A stretch of 64,000 nucleotides of DNA, from NCBI GenBank assembly GCA_024103215.1, contig JAGFIY010000053.1:1-64000 (forward strand), read 5' to 3'. The notes below the pieces were generated by a model. That model was given only the letters and a program-made list of their open reading frames with translations, did not search any database and had not been told where the DNA came from. Each line of letters begins with the position of its first letter. The stretch's first letter is position 1. A program made the translations under genes and the position numbers. Origin of the DNA: Melioribacteraceae bacterium (GTDB lineage: Bacteria > Bacteroidota > Ignavibacteria > Ignavibacteriales > Melioribacteraceae). Below, in pieces: positions 1 to 8,492 of the stretch.

Positions 1-5
1 TAATT

Positions 6-1052
6 TTAAGCTATATCAACATCTTTACAGAGATAAACATCCTGAATTAAATTAAGCAATTTCACACCTTCTTCCATCGGACGCTGGAATGCTTTACGTC
101 CGGATATCAATCCCATTCCGCCGGCACGCTTATTTATAACAGCAGTTTTGACAGCTTCTGCAAAATCATTTTCTCCTGAAGCACCACCGCTATTTATCAA
201 CCCAGCTTTACCCATATAATTATTCATAACTTGATAACGGGTTAAATCTATGAGGTTATCTGTCGTTAGGTCCTCATAAACTTTCTTGCTGGTTTTACCG
301 AATTTAATTGCATTATAACCGCCGTTGTTTTCAGGCATTTTCTGCTTAATAATATCGGCTTCGATTGTAACACCGAGATGGTTTGCCTGACCGGTAAGAT
401 CAGCAGAAACATGATAGTCTTTGTCCTTCTTAAATTCATTGTTTCTGAGATAACACCATAAAATTGTAGCCATCCCCAATTGATGTGCATATTCGAAAGC
501 TTCGCTTACTTCGATAATCTGCCTTGAACTTTCCTCCGAACCGAAATAAATTGTTGCACCGACTGCTGCTGCACCCATGTCGAATGCTTGATCGACACTT
601 GCAAACATTATTTGATCGTATTTATTCGGATAAGTGAGTAGTTCGTTATGATTAATTTTTACGATGAACGGAATTTTGTGGGCATATTTTCTGGATACCA
701 TTCCCAGAACGCCTAAAGTTGATGCAACAGCATTACAACCGCCTTCGATTGCAAGTTTAACAATGTTTTCTGGATCAAAATATACTGGGTTTGGGGCAAA
801 CGATGCTCCAGCTGAATGTTCTATGCCCTGATCAACAGGTAGGATTGACATATAACCAGTTCCGGCTAATCTTCCTGTTTGATAAATCCATTCGAGATTG
901 CCAAGAACTTTGTTCGGGCGGTCACTGTTGATAAACACACGGTCGACAAAATCTGGTCCCGGCAGCGTAAGTTGTTCTTTCGGAAATTTTGCCTTATAAG
1001 TTAAAAGCGATTCGGCTTCCGAACCAAGATATTCTTTAATTTTTTCGATCAT
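6..1052 (-). CDS. fbaB: Class I fructose-bisphosphate aldolase (FbaB/DhnA type)
   Basis: Predicted cytoplasmic enzyme of glycolysis and gluconeogenesis that reversibly cleaves fructose 1,6-bisphosphate to dihydroxyacetone phosphate and glyceraldehyde 3-phosphate. The 348-residue protein has the expected length of the archaeal/bacterial DhnA-like class I aldolases. It shows their N-terminal '[10 protein letters not shown]' motif and, near the C-terminus, '[12 protein letters not shown]' and '[15 protein letters not shown]', which form the phosphate-binding loops of the TIM barrel. I expect a Schiff-base lysine in the 'FIVKIN' or 'AIKFGK' strands but cannot fix which one. A good ribosome binding site (AAAGGAGA) precedes the ATG at 1052. 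The next gene on this strand (1088-1786) lies 35 bases upstream, but its product is unrelated. The family call is firm. Confidence 0.93.
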   Translation of the reverse strand: MIEKIKEYLGSEAESLLTYKAKFPKEQLTLPGPDFVDRVFINSDRPNKVLGNLEWIYQTGRLAGTGYMSILPVDQGIEHSAGASFAPNPVYFDPENIVKLAIEGGCNAVASTLGVLGMVSRKYAHKIPFIVKINHNELLTYPNKYDQIMFASVDQAFDMGAAAVGATIYFGSEESSRQIIEVSEAFEYAHQLGMATILWCYLRNNEFKKDKDYHVSADLTGQANHLGVTIEADIIKQKMPENNGGYNAIKFGKTSKKVYEDLTTDNLIDLTRYQVMNNYMGKAGLINSGGASGENDFAEAVKTAVINKRAGGMGLISGRKAFQRPMEEGVKLLNLIQDVYLCKDVDIA

Positions 1053-1087
1053 AGCTTCTCCTTTTATTTCAAATTGTAATTAAAAAA

Positions 1088-1786
1088 TCAGTTGAAGTAC
1101 GCTACTACTCCTAAATGTATAGTAACCAAATCCGTAGTGGATTTTAAAACATCGTAATAAACATTACCGTTTGTTTCATCAATTGTAATCGAACCTTCTG
1201 CTAGATACTCTGCTTTAGTTCCGAAAAGATATCTTCCTTTTAGATCGAGATAAAGCGAGGTAATATCACCAAGACCTTCGCCAATTTTTATCAGCAATCC
1301 CGCACCACCACCGTAGCTCCAAGTGAAATCATCAAAATTTGTTGAGGTTGCAATATCATTTGCGATGTCCCATTCGCTTTCTATACTTGTACTCGTTGAA
1401 ATATAAGCGCCACCGCCCAGTGCTTCCAAATAGGGCCGCCAAGTTCCGGTAAACGGCGAAATTTGAACTAATAAATGAAAATTGAAAATACTGTTAGTTC
1501 GGCTTACATCAACAGTTACATCCGGAATTGTTAGACTGAATCTCCGCGATTCTCTTTCTTCTCCATAAATTAAATATCCGATATTGGCTCCCACTGTAAT
1601 TGGTTTAAGTTTATTAGGACTCCACAATGTTCCATGAAATTGAAGTCCGTAACCAAGTCTGTCAACATTTTCTTTAAAATCACCTTGAGGAAAGCCAAGC
1701 ATAATGCTTCCTCCGGCGGTTTGAGGCAGTACTTGACCGGTAAAAACTATCATTAACAATAAAAAGAACGTAGATTTTTTTATCAT
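1088..1786 (-). CDS. Predicted outer-membrane beta-barrel protein
   Basis: A 232-residue exported protein. It starts with a signal peptide ('KKSTFFLLLMIVFTGQVLPQ', cleavage near residue 22). The rest has alternating polar/hydrophobic strands, glycine-rich turns and an aromatic C-terminal residue ('LGVVAYFN'), the usual signs of a small OmpA/OmpW-like barrel. Motifs such as 'YLEALGGGAYIS' and 'DLKGRYLFGTKAEYL' resemble membrane-spanning hairpins. I do not recognise a specific family, and no enzymatic motif is visible. It may be transcribed with the aldolase downstream (35-base gap), though nothing links their functions. The barrel assignment rests on general pattern, not a named domain. Confidence 0.65.
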   Translation of the reverse strand: MIKKSTFFLLLMIVFTGQVLPQTAGGSIMLGFPQGDFKENVDRLGYGLQFHGTLWSPNKLKPITVGANIGYLIYGEERESRRFSLTIPDVTVDVSRTNSIFNFHLLVQISPFTGTWRPYLEALGGGAYISTSTSIESEWDIANDIATSTNFDDFTWSYGGGAGLLIKIGEGLGDITSLYLDLKGRYLFGTKAEYLAEGSITIDETNGNVYYDVLKSTTDLVTIHLGVVAYFN

Positions 1787-1878
1787 ATTTATCCCTCAAA
1801 ATAAAGTTTAAATATACTTAAAATTGCCGAATTTAGTAATTAGTATAAGTGAAGGGAAATCGAATAATTTTCAGTTTA

Positions 1879-2544
1879 CTAAAGATTGCGCAAAATTTTT
1901 GAATAATTTTCCAGATATTCTGGAATTTTTTTTGAACGATACTGCATAATGAATCTTGGATGATCGAAATAGATTATGCTGTCGAAAAATCCTATCTCAT
2001 TATTAATTTCTTTTAAATATTCTGCATTCTTCTTTCCAAAAGAAATTGCAATTTTATTTGAAGCTCCAAAATTGATCTGATCATTGAATGTTTTAAGAAT
2101 ATGCGGTTTTAGAATTCCATAAATCTTTTTAGAATCATAATAGTTAAAATTCTTTTCATCCTTAATCAACGCAAGCGGGAAAAGTGCGGTTATAAAAAAT
2201 TTTTTGTAGAATTTTTCTGTTCCTCCAAATTCATTTATTAGATTGTAAACAAAACGGCTTGACAATTCGTGCCGCTTATCGAATGAGTTCTGAATCCCGC
2301 ATTTCCTTTCAAGATTAATTGGATCGGTAAATGCTATACCCGTAATCCCGCCGCCGAATCTTCCGGGGTTTATTCCGACAATAAAAATTCTTTCATTATC
2401 ATCATCATAAAACTTGGTAAAGAAACGATTTACAATCTCTCTAACTTCATTCGATTGGTAAGGATTTAAACAACTTACGTTTTCGGGAAGATTTTCCGGT
2501 ATGTTTTGATTCAAAAAAAATTTTACCGCATTAGTAGAGAACAT
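1879..2544 (-). CDS. Uracil-DNA glycosylase-like protein (SMUG/DUF4918 type)
   Basis: Probable DNA base-excision repair glycosylase of the uracil-DNA glycosylase superfamily. The 221-residue protein carries a motif-A-like loop 'IVGINPGRFGGGITGIAFTD' (about residues 54-74), matching the NPG-type water-activating loop of SMUG-like enzymes, and a C-terminal 'DHPRFIMQYR' segment matching the minor-groove loop (H-P-S/R) of the superfamily. The overall layout fits the DUF4918 (SMUG2-like) group, which is common in Bacteroidota. It is the last gene of a three-gene minus-strand run, 12 bases after the methyltransferase. The substrate (uracil, hydroxymethyluracil or other) cannot be read from the sequence. 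Confidence 0.7.
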   Translation of the reverse strand: MFSTNAVKFFLNQNIPENLPENVSCLNPYQSNEVREIVNRFFTKFYDDDNERIFIVGINPGRFGGGITGIAFTDPINLERKCGIQNSFDKRHELSSRFVYNLINEFGGTEKFYKKFFITALFPLALIKDEKNFNYYDSKKIYGILKPHILKTFNDQINFGASNKIAISFGKKNAEYLKEINNEIGFFDSIIYFDHPRFIMQYRSKKIPEYLENYSKILRNL

Positions 2545-2556
2545 ACAAATACCAAA

Positions 2557-3291
2557 TTATTTATCCTTTCTATAAAGAATTGTTACTTTATCACGAGTCA
2601 CAAAGAGAAAAGCTTTTAACTTGTTTTTTAGTCCGGCACCTTTAATTTCCTTTACCCAAGTGTTTATATATCCGCTGCGTGTTTTCTTTAACTCAGTCAA
2701 ATTATTTTCAAAAGCAAATTTTTTTAGATCAGATTTTGAGAAAGTGTGAGGGTGTCCTTTGTCGATCACCATCTTTTCCATCAAGAACCTTATAAAAATT
2801 CCCCATAGATGATAAGTGTTCTGTTTGAAGTATAAAAATCCTTTCGGCTTTAATACACGTGATACTTCTTTCATAACCTTGCTTGGATCAATACAGTGAT
2901 CAAGAACATTATCCATAATAACAAGATCAAAATAATTGTCGTCAACTGGAATTGCTTCACCTGCGGCAGTAAAATATTTTACATTATTATCGCGCTGATG
3001 ACTGAACTCTTCAACCGACGAATAAAAACCTTCCAGCGGATCAATAGCATAACGGTTTTCACTTTGCTTTAAGTATGTTATTATGCCGCCGGCACCGCTT
3101 CCTATTTCAAGAATTTTTGTTTCAGGTTTTATTTCAAAATGACTGGAAATAAAATTCAGCATATCCCCGGCAAACTCTTTATAAAAATTAAAATCAACGA
3201 TATCCTTTCGCTCAGCCCACCAATTTTTTTCATATTCCTGCGCTTTGTTCCAACGTGATGTATCTTGATTCAACAAAATTTCATTTTTCAT
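2557..3291 (-). CDS. Class I SAM-dependent methyltransferase
   Basis: Methyltransferase of the Methyltransf_11/UbiE-like fold. The SAM-binding motif I is 'ILEIGSGAGGIITYL'; it is followed by the acidic strand 'YAIDPLEG', the motif 'YFDLVIMDNVLDHC' and 'EVSRVLKPKGFLYFK', all in canonical order. I chose the ATG at 3291. The TTG 18 bases further upstream is possible but would enlarge the overlap with the upstream gene, whose stop codon is at 3281. The N-terminal sequence with 'WNKAQEYEKNWW' resembles methyltransferases acting on small molecules or glycans, but the substrate is unknown. It sits between a DUF6265-like protein and a uracil-DNA-glycosylase-like protein in one probable operon. Confidence 0.85.
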   Translation of the reverse strand: MKNEILLNQDTSRWNKAQEYEKNWWAERKDIVDFNFYKEFAGDMLNFISSHFEIKPETKILEIGSGAGGIITYLKQSENRYAIDPLEGFYSSVEEFSHQRDNNVKYFTAAGEAIPVDDNYFDLVIMDNVLDHCIDPSKVMKEVSRVLKPKGFLYFKQNTYHLWGIFIRFLMEKMVIDKGHPHTFSKSDLKKFAFENNLTELKKTRSGYINTWVKEIKGAGLKNKLKAFLFVTRDKVTILYRKDK

Positions 3292-3751
3292 TTTCAATCT
3301 CTTTTTCAAAATATATTTTAAACGATTTGGTACTCGTTCCCACGGTGACTTCCAATTTTTCGTCAGTTAAAAAATTATATTCCATTCTTTTCGGAAAATC
3401 ATGCCCGGGATTTTCGAAGACAAATTTGGATTCGCTGCTTTCAGTAAGTTTAAAAGGAACCGGAAATTCATTGTGCTTTACTTTAGCCAGATAGAAGATC
3501 TCATCGGACATTTCAATTATTCTCAAAGTTTCAGTTAACTTCTTTGTGCCATCTCTTTTATTTATTGAATAGCTATATCCTTCGTAAGTAAAATCACCGG
3601 CTTTTTCCCAAACTTCAATTATAGCAGAATTTTCATCTTGTGAAATCCATCTACCTAAGAATATTCTTAAGTCTTCCAGCTTTTTACCTACGGATATACT
3701 AGCTGTGAAAATCATAACAATGATAAGCGGGTTGAAAAAGATTCTCTTCAT
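3281..3751 (-). CDS. Small exported DUF6265-like protein
   Basis: A protein of about 156 residues with an N-terminal hydrophobic export segment ('FFNPLIIVMIFTASISVGKK'). The body matches what I know of the DUF6265 family: an early 'LGRWISQDENSAIIEVWEK' segment, an 'IFYLAKVKH' strand and a 'FVFENPGHDFPKRMEY' motif. Related proteins form lipocalin-like barrels of unknown function. I start it at the ATG at 3751. The longer reading from 3811 would run back into the terminator hairpin of the neighbouring gene and adds an implausible leader. Its end overlaps the methyltransferase start, which suggests translational coupling. Confidence 0.65.
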   Translation of the reverse strand: MKRIFFNPLIIVMIFTASISVGKKLEDLRIFLGRWISQDENSAIIEVWEKAGDFTYEGYSYSINKRDGTKKLTETLRIIEMSDEIFYLAKVKHNEFPVPFKLTESSESKFVFENPGHDFPKRMEYNFLTDEKLEVTVGTSTKSFKIYFEKEIENEK

Positions 3752-3802
3752 AAAATGATTCTGAAAATAGTAGAAGCAAAATAATGATACGTGCGGTAAG
3801 TG

Positions 3803-3845
3803 CAAAAACAAAAAGGGCTTTGGACAAAATTTATCGTCAGCCCTT
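3803..3845 (-). terminator. Intrinsic terminator after the four-repeat protein gene
   Basis: On the minus strand the stem AAGGGCT (3839-3845) pairs with AGCCCTT (3813-3819) and is followed by a T-rich tract (TTTGTTTTTG). It lies about 20 bases after the stop codon of the gene ending at 3867. The loop is long (19 bases), so it is a moderate hairpin. Confidence 0.6.
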
Positions 3846-3866
3846 AGATCTAAAGATCACCACATT

Positions 3867-5582
3867 TTATTTTTCAATGGAAATTGTAATACCATAAAGT
3901 TCTTGATTTGTTGGCGGAGTTGTGTTCCAATCGCCCGGTGAATGAGAATCATCGGTTCTATAACAAAGTACGTAATCTCCTTTAGCAAGTGAAAAGGTTC
4001 CGGAAAACAAACGGTTTTTCGAACCTCCGCCAGCATGAGTTGTTTTCTGATAAGTCATTTCCCAAATAACGTTTCCTTCTTCATCTTCAATCCATCCGTA
4101 ATCATACATTCTTGATGATTGCCCTTCTCCGATAGTGATAATTCTAATTTCTGTTTCATTCTCCAATTTGAATGCTTTTTTATAATCTCTATCATCAACA
4201 ACACCTGTAATTGCAGCGATAATATTTTCACTCTTATAATTCTTCGGATCAAATTTTGAATGCTGATCTGCATCTTTTTTATCTGAAGGCCATAAAGTTA
4301 TTCCCCACATTTTAGGATTAAAGGGAGGAGCAGAATTCCATTTACCGAAAGCGTGGGAATCATCAGTTGAATAGTAAGCAATGTAATTCCCGGCAGTCAA
4401 ATAAATTGTTTCCTCAACCAATCTGTTTTTTGCAGCACCGCCGGCATGTGTTATTTTAGGATTATCGAGCATATTCCAAACTGATTCACGCGTATCCGCA
4501 TTAACAATCCAACCGTAATCCGATAGTCTTGAAACATTTGTGCCTTCTCCCATACAATAAACTCTAATGTTCATATCTTTCTTTAAATGAAAACCTTGGG
4601 ATAGATATTCGGAATTACGGACTTTAATAATTTCTGCAATCGGCAGAAGCATATCGGTTTGTCTGAAATCTTTAACAAATTTTTTATCGGAAGAATTTTC
4701 TAACCAAAGAGTAATTCCCCAAAACTGCGGATCTTCCGGTGGAAGCACGTTCCAAAAATCGTATGAATGAGAATCATCAGTGATGTAATTCAAAAGATAA
4801 CTTCCTGCAGGAAGTTCGATATAATCTTCCACTATTAAGTTCTTTCTTCCTCCTCCGGCAGACATTGCTTTCCGGCCGTCCATACGCCATACAATTTCAA
4901 AAGTTTCTGCGTCAGTTATCCATCCATAATCATAGAGCGAAGTGTCATAACCTTCGCCTATACAATAGATTCTAAACTTTAAATCTTTTTCGAGAGTAAA
5001 TCCAACTTCGAAACTTTCATCATCGCCGACTCTATTTATTGAGACCGCAGCATTTTCAAGAGCCTTTGCAAGCAGCATATTTTTATCCACTTGTTCAAAG
5101 TTGTCTTCACTTCCCGAAACCGTCAAATTAAGTTTAGAGATATGACGATTTCTGAATTTTCCTTCGCGGTCGAAAATTTTCCTTACCAAATCATTTAGAC
5201 CGTTTATCACTTTATGATCGTCCACTTCATTGCCGGCAAAATAAATTTCGTAATCGCCCGCATCGAATTCAGCCTTTTCTTGAAAATCGTAAATACCGCT
5301 GTCTTCTTCAAATGAACCTGTATCTTCTAAATGCCATACAACTTTTCTTGTTGCTGAGTTTAAAATCCAAGCATAAAAATACATTGAGTTATTGAAATCA
5401 TCGAAAGATGCTGCTGTTCCTTTTATCGTAATTGAACCAGGATGCTTTAAAGCAAACGAAGCCGAAGAAATTTCCCCAACCGGCATCGTTTCAATTTCTA
5501 TTACATTTTGAGCAAAAGACAAAGTGACAGATAACAAAATTGTCATGAATATAATTTTTATTAATGAGATTTTATGTCCCAT
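3867..5582 (-). CDS. Exported protein with four tandem repeats, function unknown
   Basis: A 571-residue protein with a signal peptide (residues 1-24, ending 'LSFAQ'). The body is built from a repeated unit of about 115-120 residues: a degenerate copy at about 30-130 and three clear copies at about 175-296, 312-432 and 453-571. Each clear copy has the series 'YDYGWI' (or 'SDYGWI'), 'VW-M', 'HAGGGSKNR' (first copy 'SAGGGRKN'), 'GDYVLCYRTDDSHS' and 'WN-PP', and ends in 'WGITLW' or 'YGITIS'. The conserved D-D-S-H and A-G-G residues could form a ligand or metal site, but this is inference. There is no T9SS tail and no known catalytic motif. It stands alone with its own terminator. I do not recognise the family. 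Confidence 0.85.
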   Translation of the reverse strand: MGHKISLIKIIFMTILLSVTLSFAQNVIEIETMPVGEISSASFALKHPGSITIKGTAASFDDFNNSMYFYAWILNSATRKVVWHLEDTGSFEEDSGIYDFQEKAEFDAGDYEIYFAGNEVDDHKVINGLNDLVRKIFDREGKFRNRHISKLNLTVSGSEDNFEQVDKNMLLAKALENAAVSINRVGDDESFEVGFTLEKDLKFRIYCIGEGYDTSLYDYGWITDAETFEIVWRMDGRKAMSAGGGRKNLIVEDYIELPAGSYLLNYITDDSHSYDFWNVLPPEDPQFWGITLWLENSSDKKFVKDFRQTDMLLPIAEIIKVRNSEYLSQGFHLKKDMNIRVYCMGEGTNVSRLSDYGWIVNADTRESVWNMLDNPKITHAGGAAKNRLVEETIYLTAGNYIAYYSTDDSHAFGKWNSAPPFNPKMWGITLWPSDKKDADQHSKFDPKNYKSENIIAAITGVVDDRDYKKAFKLENETEIRIITIGEGQSSRMYDYGWIEDEEGNVIWEMTYQKTTHAGGGSKNRLFSGTFSLAKGDYVLCYRTDDSHSPGDWNTTPPTNQELYGITISIEK

Positions 5583-5662
5583 ATATTCCTCTATTAATAT
5601 CTACTAAGGTTTAGACGTGTAATTTACCTAGATGTTACGACAATTATCCGCTTTGGACAGAC

Positions 5663-7231
5663 TTATTTAAGCAGCTGCATTTTCCTTATGAGGCGATGTT
5701 CTCCGTTTGAAGTAAGACGATAGAAATAAATTCCGCTCGGAAGATTTTCGGCATTAAATTCAACACTGTATCTTCCGGGATTTTTATGCCCATTAACAAG
5801 TGTTGAAATTTCTTTGCCAAGAAGGTCGTAAATTTTTAGTGTAACAATGCCTTCGGTTGGTAGTTCATATTCAATGATTGTTACCGGATTAAACGGATTA
5901 GGATAATTTTGAAAGAGTGATAATTCACTTGGGACTATATTTTCAATCTCGATCTCAAGTGTTTCCAAATATTTAAATGCGCCGTCAGTGTCTATCTGTT
6001 TCAATCGATATTTGTTTTTACCGACAGAAGGATTTTCATCAATATAGACATACTCTTTCGGGCTGCTGCTGTTTCCGTGACCATTGATAAATGCAATCTT
6101 TTCCCAAATATCGCGGGAGTTAGATTTTTCCACATCGAAACCGTAATTTTTTGTTTCAGTAGCTGTTTGCCACACCAATTTAATTTTATTCTCAACAATC
6201 TCCCCATCAAAAGAAACTAATTCAACTGGAAGTCCATCTTCCGCAAAGGTACTGGCAAGTGCATTTGCCATTTTAGTCCAGTCTGCTTCAGTTTCTCTCA
6301 ACTTCACTTTTGCCTGCTCCAAATGTAGAAATCTTCCGGTATTCACAGTTGCGTTATCGTCGCAAGGATCAGGTGCACCATTAATTAATCGCCCTTGTGT
6401 GTTGACAAGTCCGCGTAGCTCAGTCCAGTTTTGATCTTCATGAACTATGACAAAAGTTAGAGTTGCATCTTGAGTTAAAAGATTTGTTCTAAGTAGATCA
6501 AGATAATCAACGGGTGGTGTATCACTTTGAATTCCGTTACTCATTATTAAATCAGGATCATTTCCATCTTTCGAAAAGCCGTGCAGTTGAATTGTTATCA
6601 TATCCGAAATTCGATTTTCCATTCTTTCTGTTGTTTTATGCAAAGTTCCGTTTACGACGTGAGGCTGATCTGAGATTCGATATTTCTCTGAAGATCCAGT
6701 ACATACACTTGTTGTTCCGTCACAATCCGTAAACGCAGAATTGTTACATCTGTATATTCCAGTCAGAAAAAATGCACGAGCACCAATTTCCTTGAATACA
6801 AAAAAGCCTTGTTTGCCGGTATTGAATTCGTTCTTAGGATGAGGTGATTGAATGAACAACTTTGTTCTTCCTGGAGAAGGATTATAAATAAACGTGCCCC
6901 AATAATTAGTAGAAGCTTGAGTTTGTTCGAGAACATAATAAAGTTTTGACTGATTGTCTCCGTTATCCGTAAATGCTAAAAGCCTGTAATCGATCTGATT
7001 AGCATAAATAGCAGCATCGGAATAATCGGCGGACAATAGTTTTGAAATTGTTGAATCCCAATCTGCTAATTGTTGGACTGTGGGACTTTGATATTCGTTT
7101 GTACCTTCGGTATCTATCATATTTGTGATAATGCTGTCAACGTGAGTTCTTAGGTTTGCGGTATAAGGAATTTGTGCAAATGAATTTGAGATTAAAAATC
7201 CCAAAAGAAAAATTACTGTGGTTCGTATCAT
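5663..7231 (-). CDS. T9SS-secreted protein with unrecognised N-terminal domain
   Basis: A 522-residue protein with a signal peptide (ends 'ISNSFAQ'), exported to the periplasm and then probably through the type IX secretion system. The C-terminal sorting domain contains 'LFQNYPNPFNPVTIIEYELP' and 'LPSGIYFYRL', diagnostic of T9SS type A tails. Just before it is a beta-sandwich segment starting 'PVELVSFDGEI' that is also present in the subtilisin at 22600-25986. The N-terminal 330 residues contain 'IQSPHPKNEFNTG', 'IGARAFFLTGIYRCNN', four cysteines and 'ITIQLHGF'. The paired histidine motifs suggest a metal-dependent hydrolase, but I do not recognise a family and make no functional call. Confidence 0.85.
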   Translation of the reverse strand: MIRTTVIFLLGFLISNSFAQIPYTANLRTHVDSIITNMIDTEGTNEYQSPTVQQLADWDSTISKLLSADYSDAAIYANQIDYRLLAFTDNGDNQSKLYYVLEQTQASTNYWGTFIYNPSPGRTKLFIQSPHPKNEFNTGKQGFFVFKEIGARAFFLTGIYRCNNSAFTDCDGTTSVCTGSSEKYRISDQPHVVNGTLHKTTERMENRISDMITIQLHGFSKDGNDPDLIMSNGIQSDTPPVDYLDLLRTNLLTQDATLTFVIVHEDQNWTELRGLVNTQGRLINGAPDPCDDNATVNTGRFLHLEQAKVKLRETEADWTKMANALASTFAEDGLPVELVSFDGEIVENKIKLVWQTATETKNYGFDVEKSNSRDIWEKIAFINGHGNSSSPKEYVYIDENPSVGKNKYRLKQIDTDGAFKYLETLEIEIENIVPSELSLFQNYPNPFNPVTIIEYELPTEGIVTLKIYDLLGKEISTLVNGHKNPGRYSVEFNAENLPSGIYFYRLTSNGEHRLIRKMQLLK

Positions 7232-7322
7232 ACAATTTTTCAGAATTATTATTAAATAAAAATACTAAATGTCCAATTAAAATTGGCAATAAATTTTTGA
7301 TTGTAAAATATTAAGTGATTTT

Positions 7323-7354
7323 GAACAAAAATCCCGTAGATTTTTCCACGGGAT
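7323..7354 (-). terminator. Intrinsic terminator after the S9-type hydrolase gene
   Basis: ATCCCGT (minus strand, from 7354) pairs with ACGGGAT (ending at 7331), and a TTTTTGTT tract follows. It is placed just after the stop codon of the gene ending at 7364. Confidence 0.75.
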
Positions 7355-7363
7355 TATCATTTT

Positions 7364-8446
7364 TTACTTAATATATGATGCTTCGAACAGTTCTTGAAGT
7401 GAGGTGATAGGATTTGAAGGAGATAAATGTTTTGCCAAAAATTTCCAGATATCAAGTCTAATTTCCTTTCCAATTTTAGTATCGATTCTGTCAAATGAAT
7501 GTCCTCCTGGTATATCTTCGAATATTCTATACTCAAATTTTTTACCATCTGCTTTAAGTGATTTAATCAGATGTTCAACCTCAAGAACATTTACATCGTC
7601 GTCGATTGTATTTGTATGAATCAGCAGCGGAGTATTTTGAAACTTGTGAGTATTCCAAGCAGGAGATCGTCTTTTGTATTCTTCAACATCTTCATATGCT
7701 GTTTTACCGATGTGATATTCAGCCGAATATAAATCTCTATAATCATCAGTGTAGTAGCCCATCCTCGCAATTAGATCGCTAACCGGAACCCCGGCAAATG
7801 CAACTTTGTAATCGTCGGGATATTCGAAAATATTCATTAATGTTATTAAACCGCCGTGACTCCAACCAATGATGGCGATTCTATCATCGTCAATAAACTC
7901 ATAATTTTCGACCATATAATTTCTTGCGCTGTAAACGTCTTCAATCTCAAGTCCGCCGTAATCAATTCTTTCATAATGAGCTTTGCCATATCCGGTGCTG
8001 CCTCTATATTCGGGAGCAGCAACTATATATCCCTGATAAATAAGCTCTTTAACTATGTGAGTGTAGTATGTCGTAAAATCACCATGAACTCCTCCGTGAG
8101 GAAAAACAATCAACGGATACTTTTTGTTAAGGTCAAGATCTTTGGGCAGAAAAACATAGTTCCAAAATTTCCAAGGATTGTTCACACCCATAGCAGTCTT
8201 GTTTTTGAAATTTTTCTCTGAAGGCGGGCCTGTAATAAATACCTTATCGATAAAAGCTACATCTTTCAAACGTTCAAACCAAATAACATCATCGATTTTT
8301 TTCTCCAACACATCCAAACGGTGCTGTAGATTTTCATTGTTCTTCTTTAATTGATTGATTGTTTCGGAATCATTATTTGAATTTACTTGGGCGAATAATA
8401 CAAAAGGAACAATGATAATTAATAAAAAAAGTTTCTCAATTTTCAT
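7364..8446 (-). CDS. Exported alpha/beta hydrolase, S9 (prolyl oligopeptidase) type
   Basis: A 360-residue secreted serine hydrolase with a signal peptide (ends 'FVLFAQ') and a short coiled-coil stretch (about residues 28-55) before the catalytic domain. The nucleophile elbow is 'GWSHGG' (Ser196). The likely catalytic Asp is in 'TIDDDVN' (about 282-284) and the catalytic His is in 'PGGHSFD' (His316). The oxyanion region is 'FPHGGVHGD'. There is no beta-propeller, so only the peptidase-like core is present. That is shorter than true prolyl oligopeptidases and closer to acylaminoacyl-peptidase or esterase relatives. The substrate (peptide or ester) is uncertain. It is a single gene followed by its own terminator. 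Confidence 0.82.
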   Translation of the reverse strand: MKIEKLFLLIIIVPFVLFAQVNSNNDSETINQLKKNNENLQHRLDVLEKKIDDVIWFERLKDVAFIDKVFITGPPSEKNFKNKTAMGVNNPWKFWNYVFLPKDLDLNKKYPLIVFPHGGVHGDFTTYYTHIVKELIYQGYIVAAPEYRGSTGYGKAHYERIDYGGLEIEDVYSARNYMVENYEFIDDDRIAIIGWSHGGLITLMNIFEYPDDYKVAFAGVPVSDLIARMGYYTDDYRDLYSAEYHIGKTAYEDVEEYKRRSPAWNTHKFQNTPLLIHTNTIDDDVNVLEVEHLIKSLKADGKKFEYRIFEDIPGGHSFDRIDTKIGKEIRLDIWKFLAKHLSPSNPITSLQELFEASYIK

Positions 8447-8492
8447 TTTTACACTCTCGATCGATTAATCAATTTTATCTAAATAAAATAAT

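Noticed and set aside
3752-3811. Longer start of the DUF6265-like gene at 3811
   Set aside because: It would place a terminator hairpin inside the coding sequence and put an odd leader before a good signal segment starting at 3751.
7364-8446. Complete prolyl oligopeptidase
   Set aside because: The beta-propeller domain is absent; only the hydrolase core and a coiled-coil lead are present.
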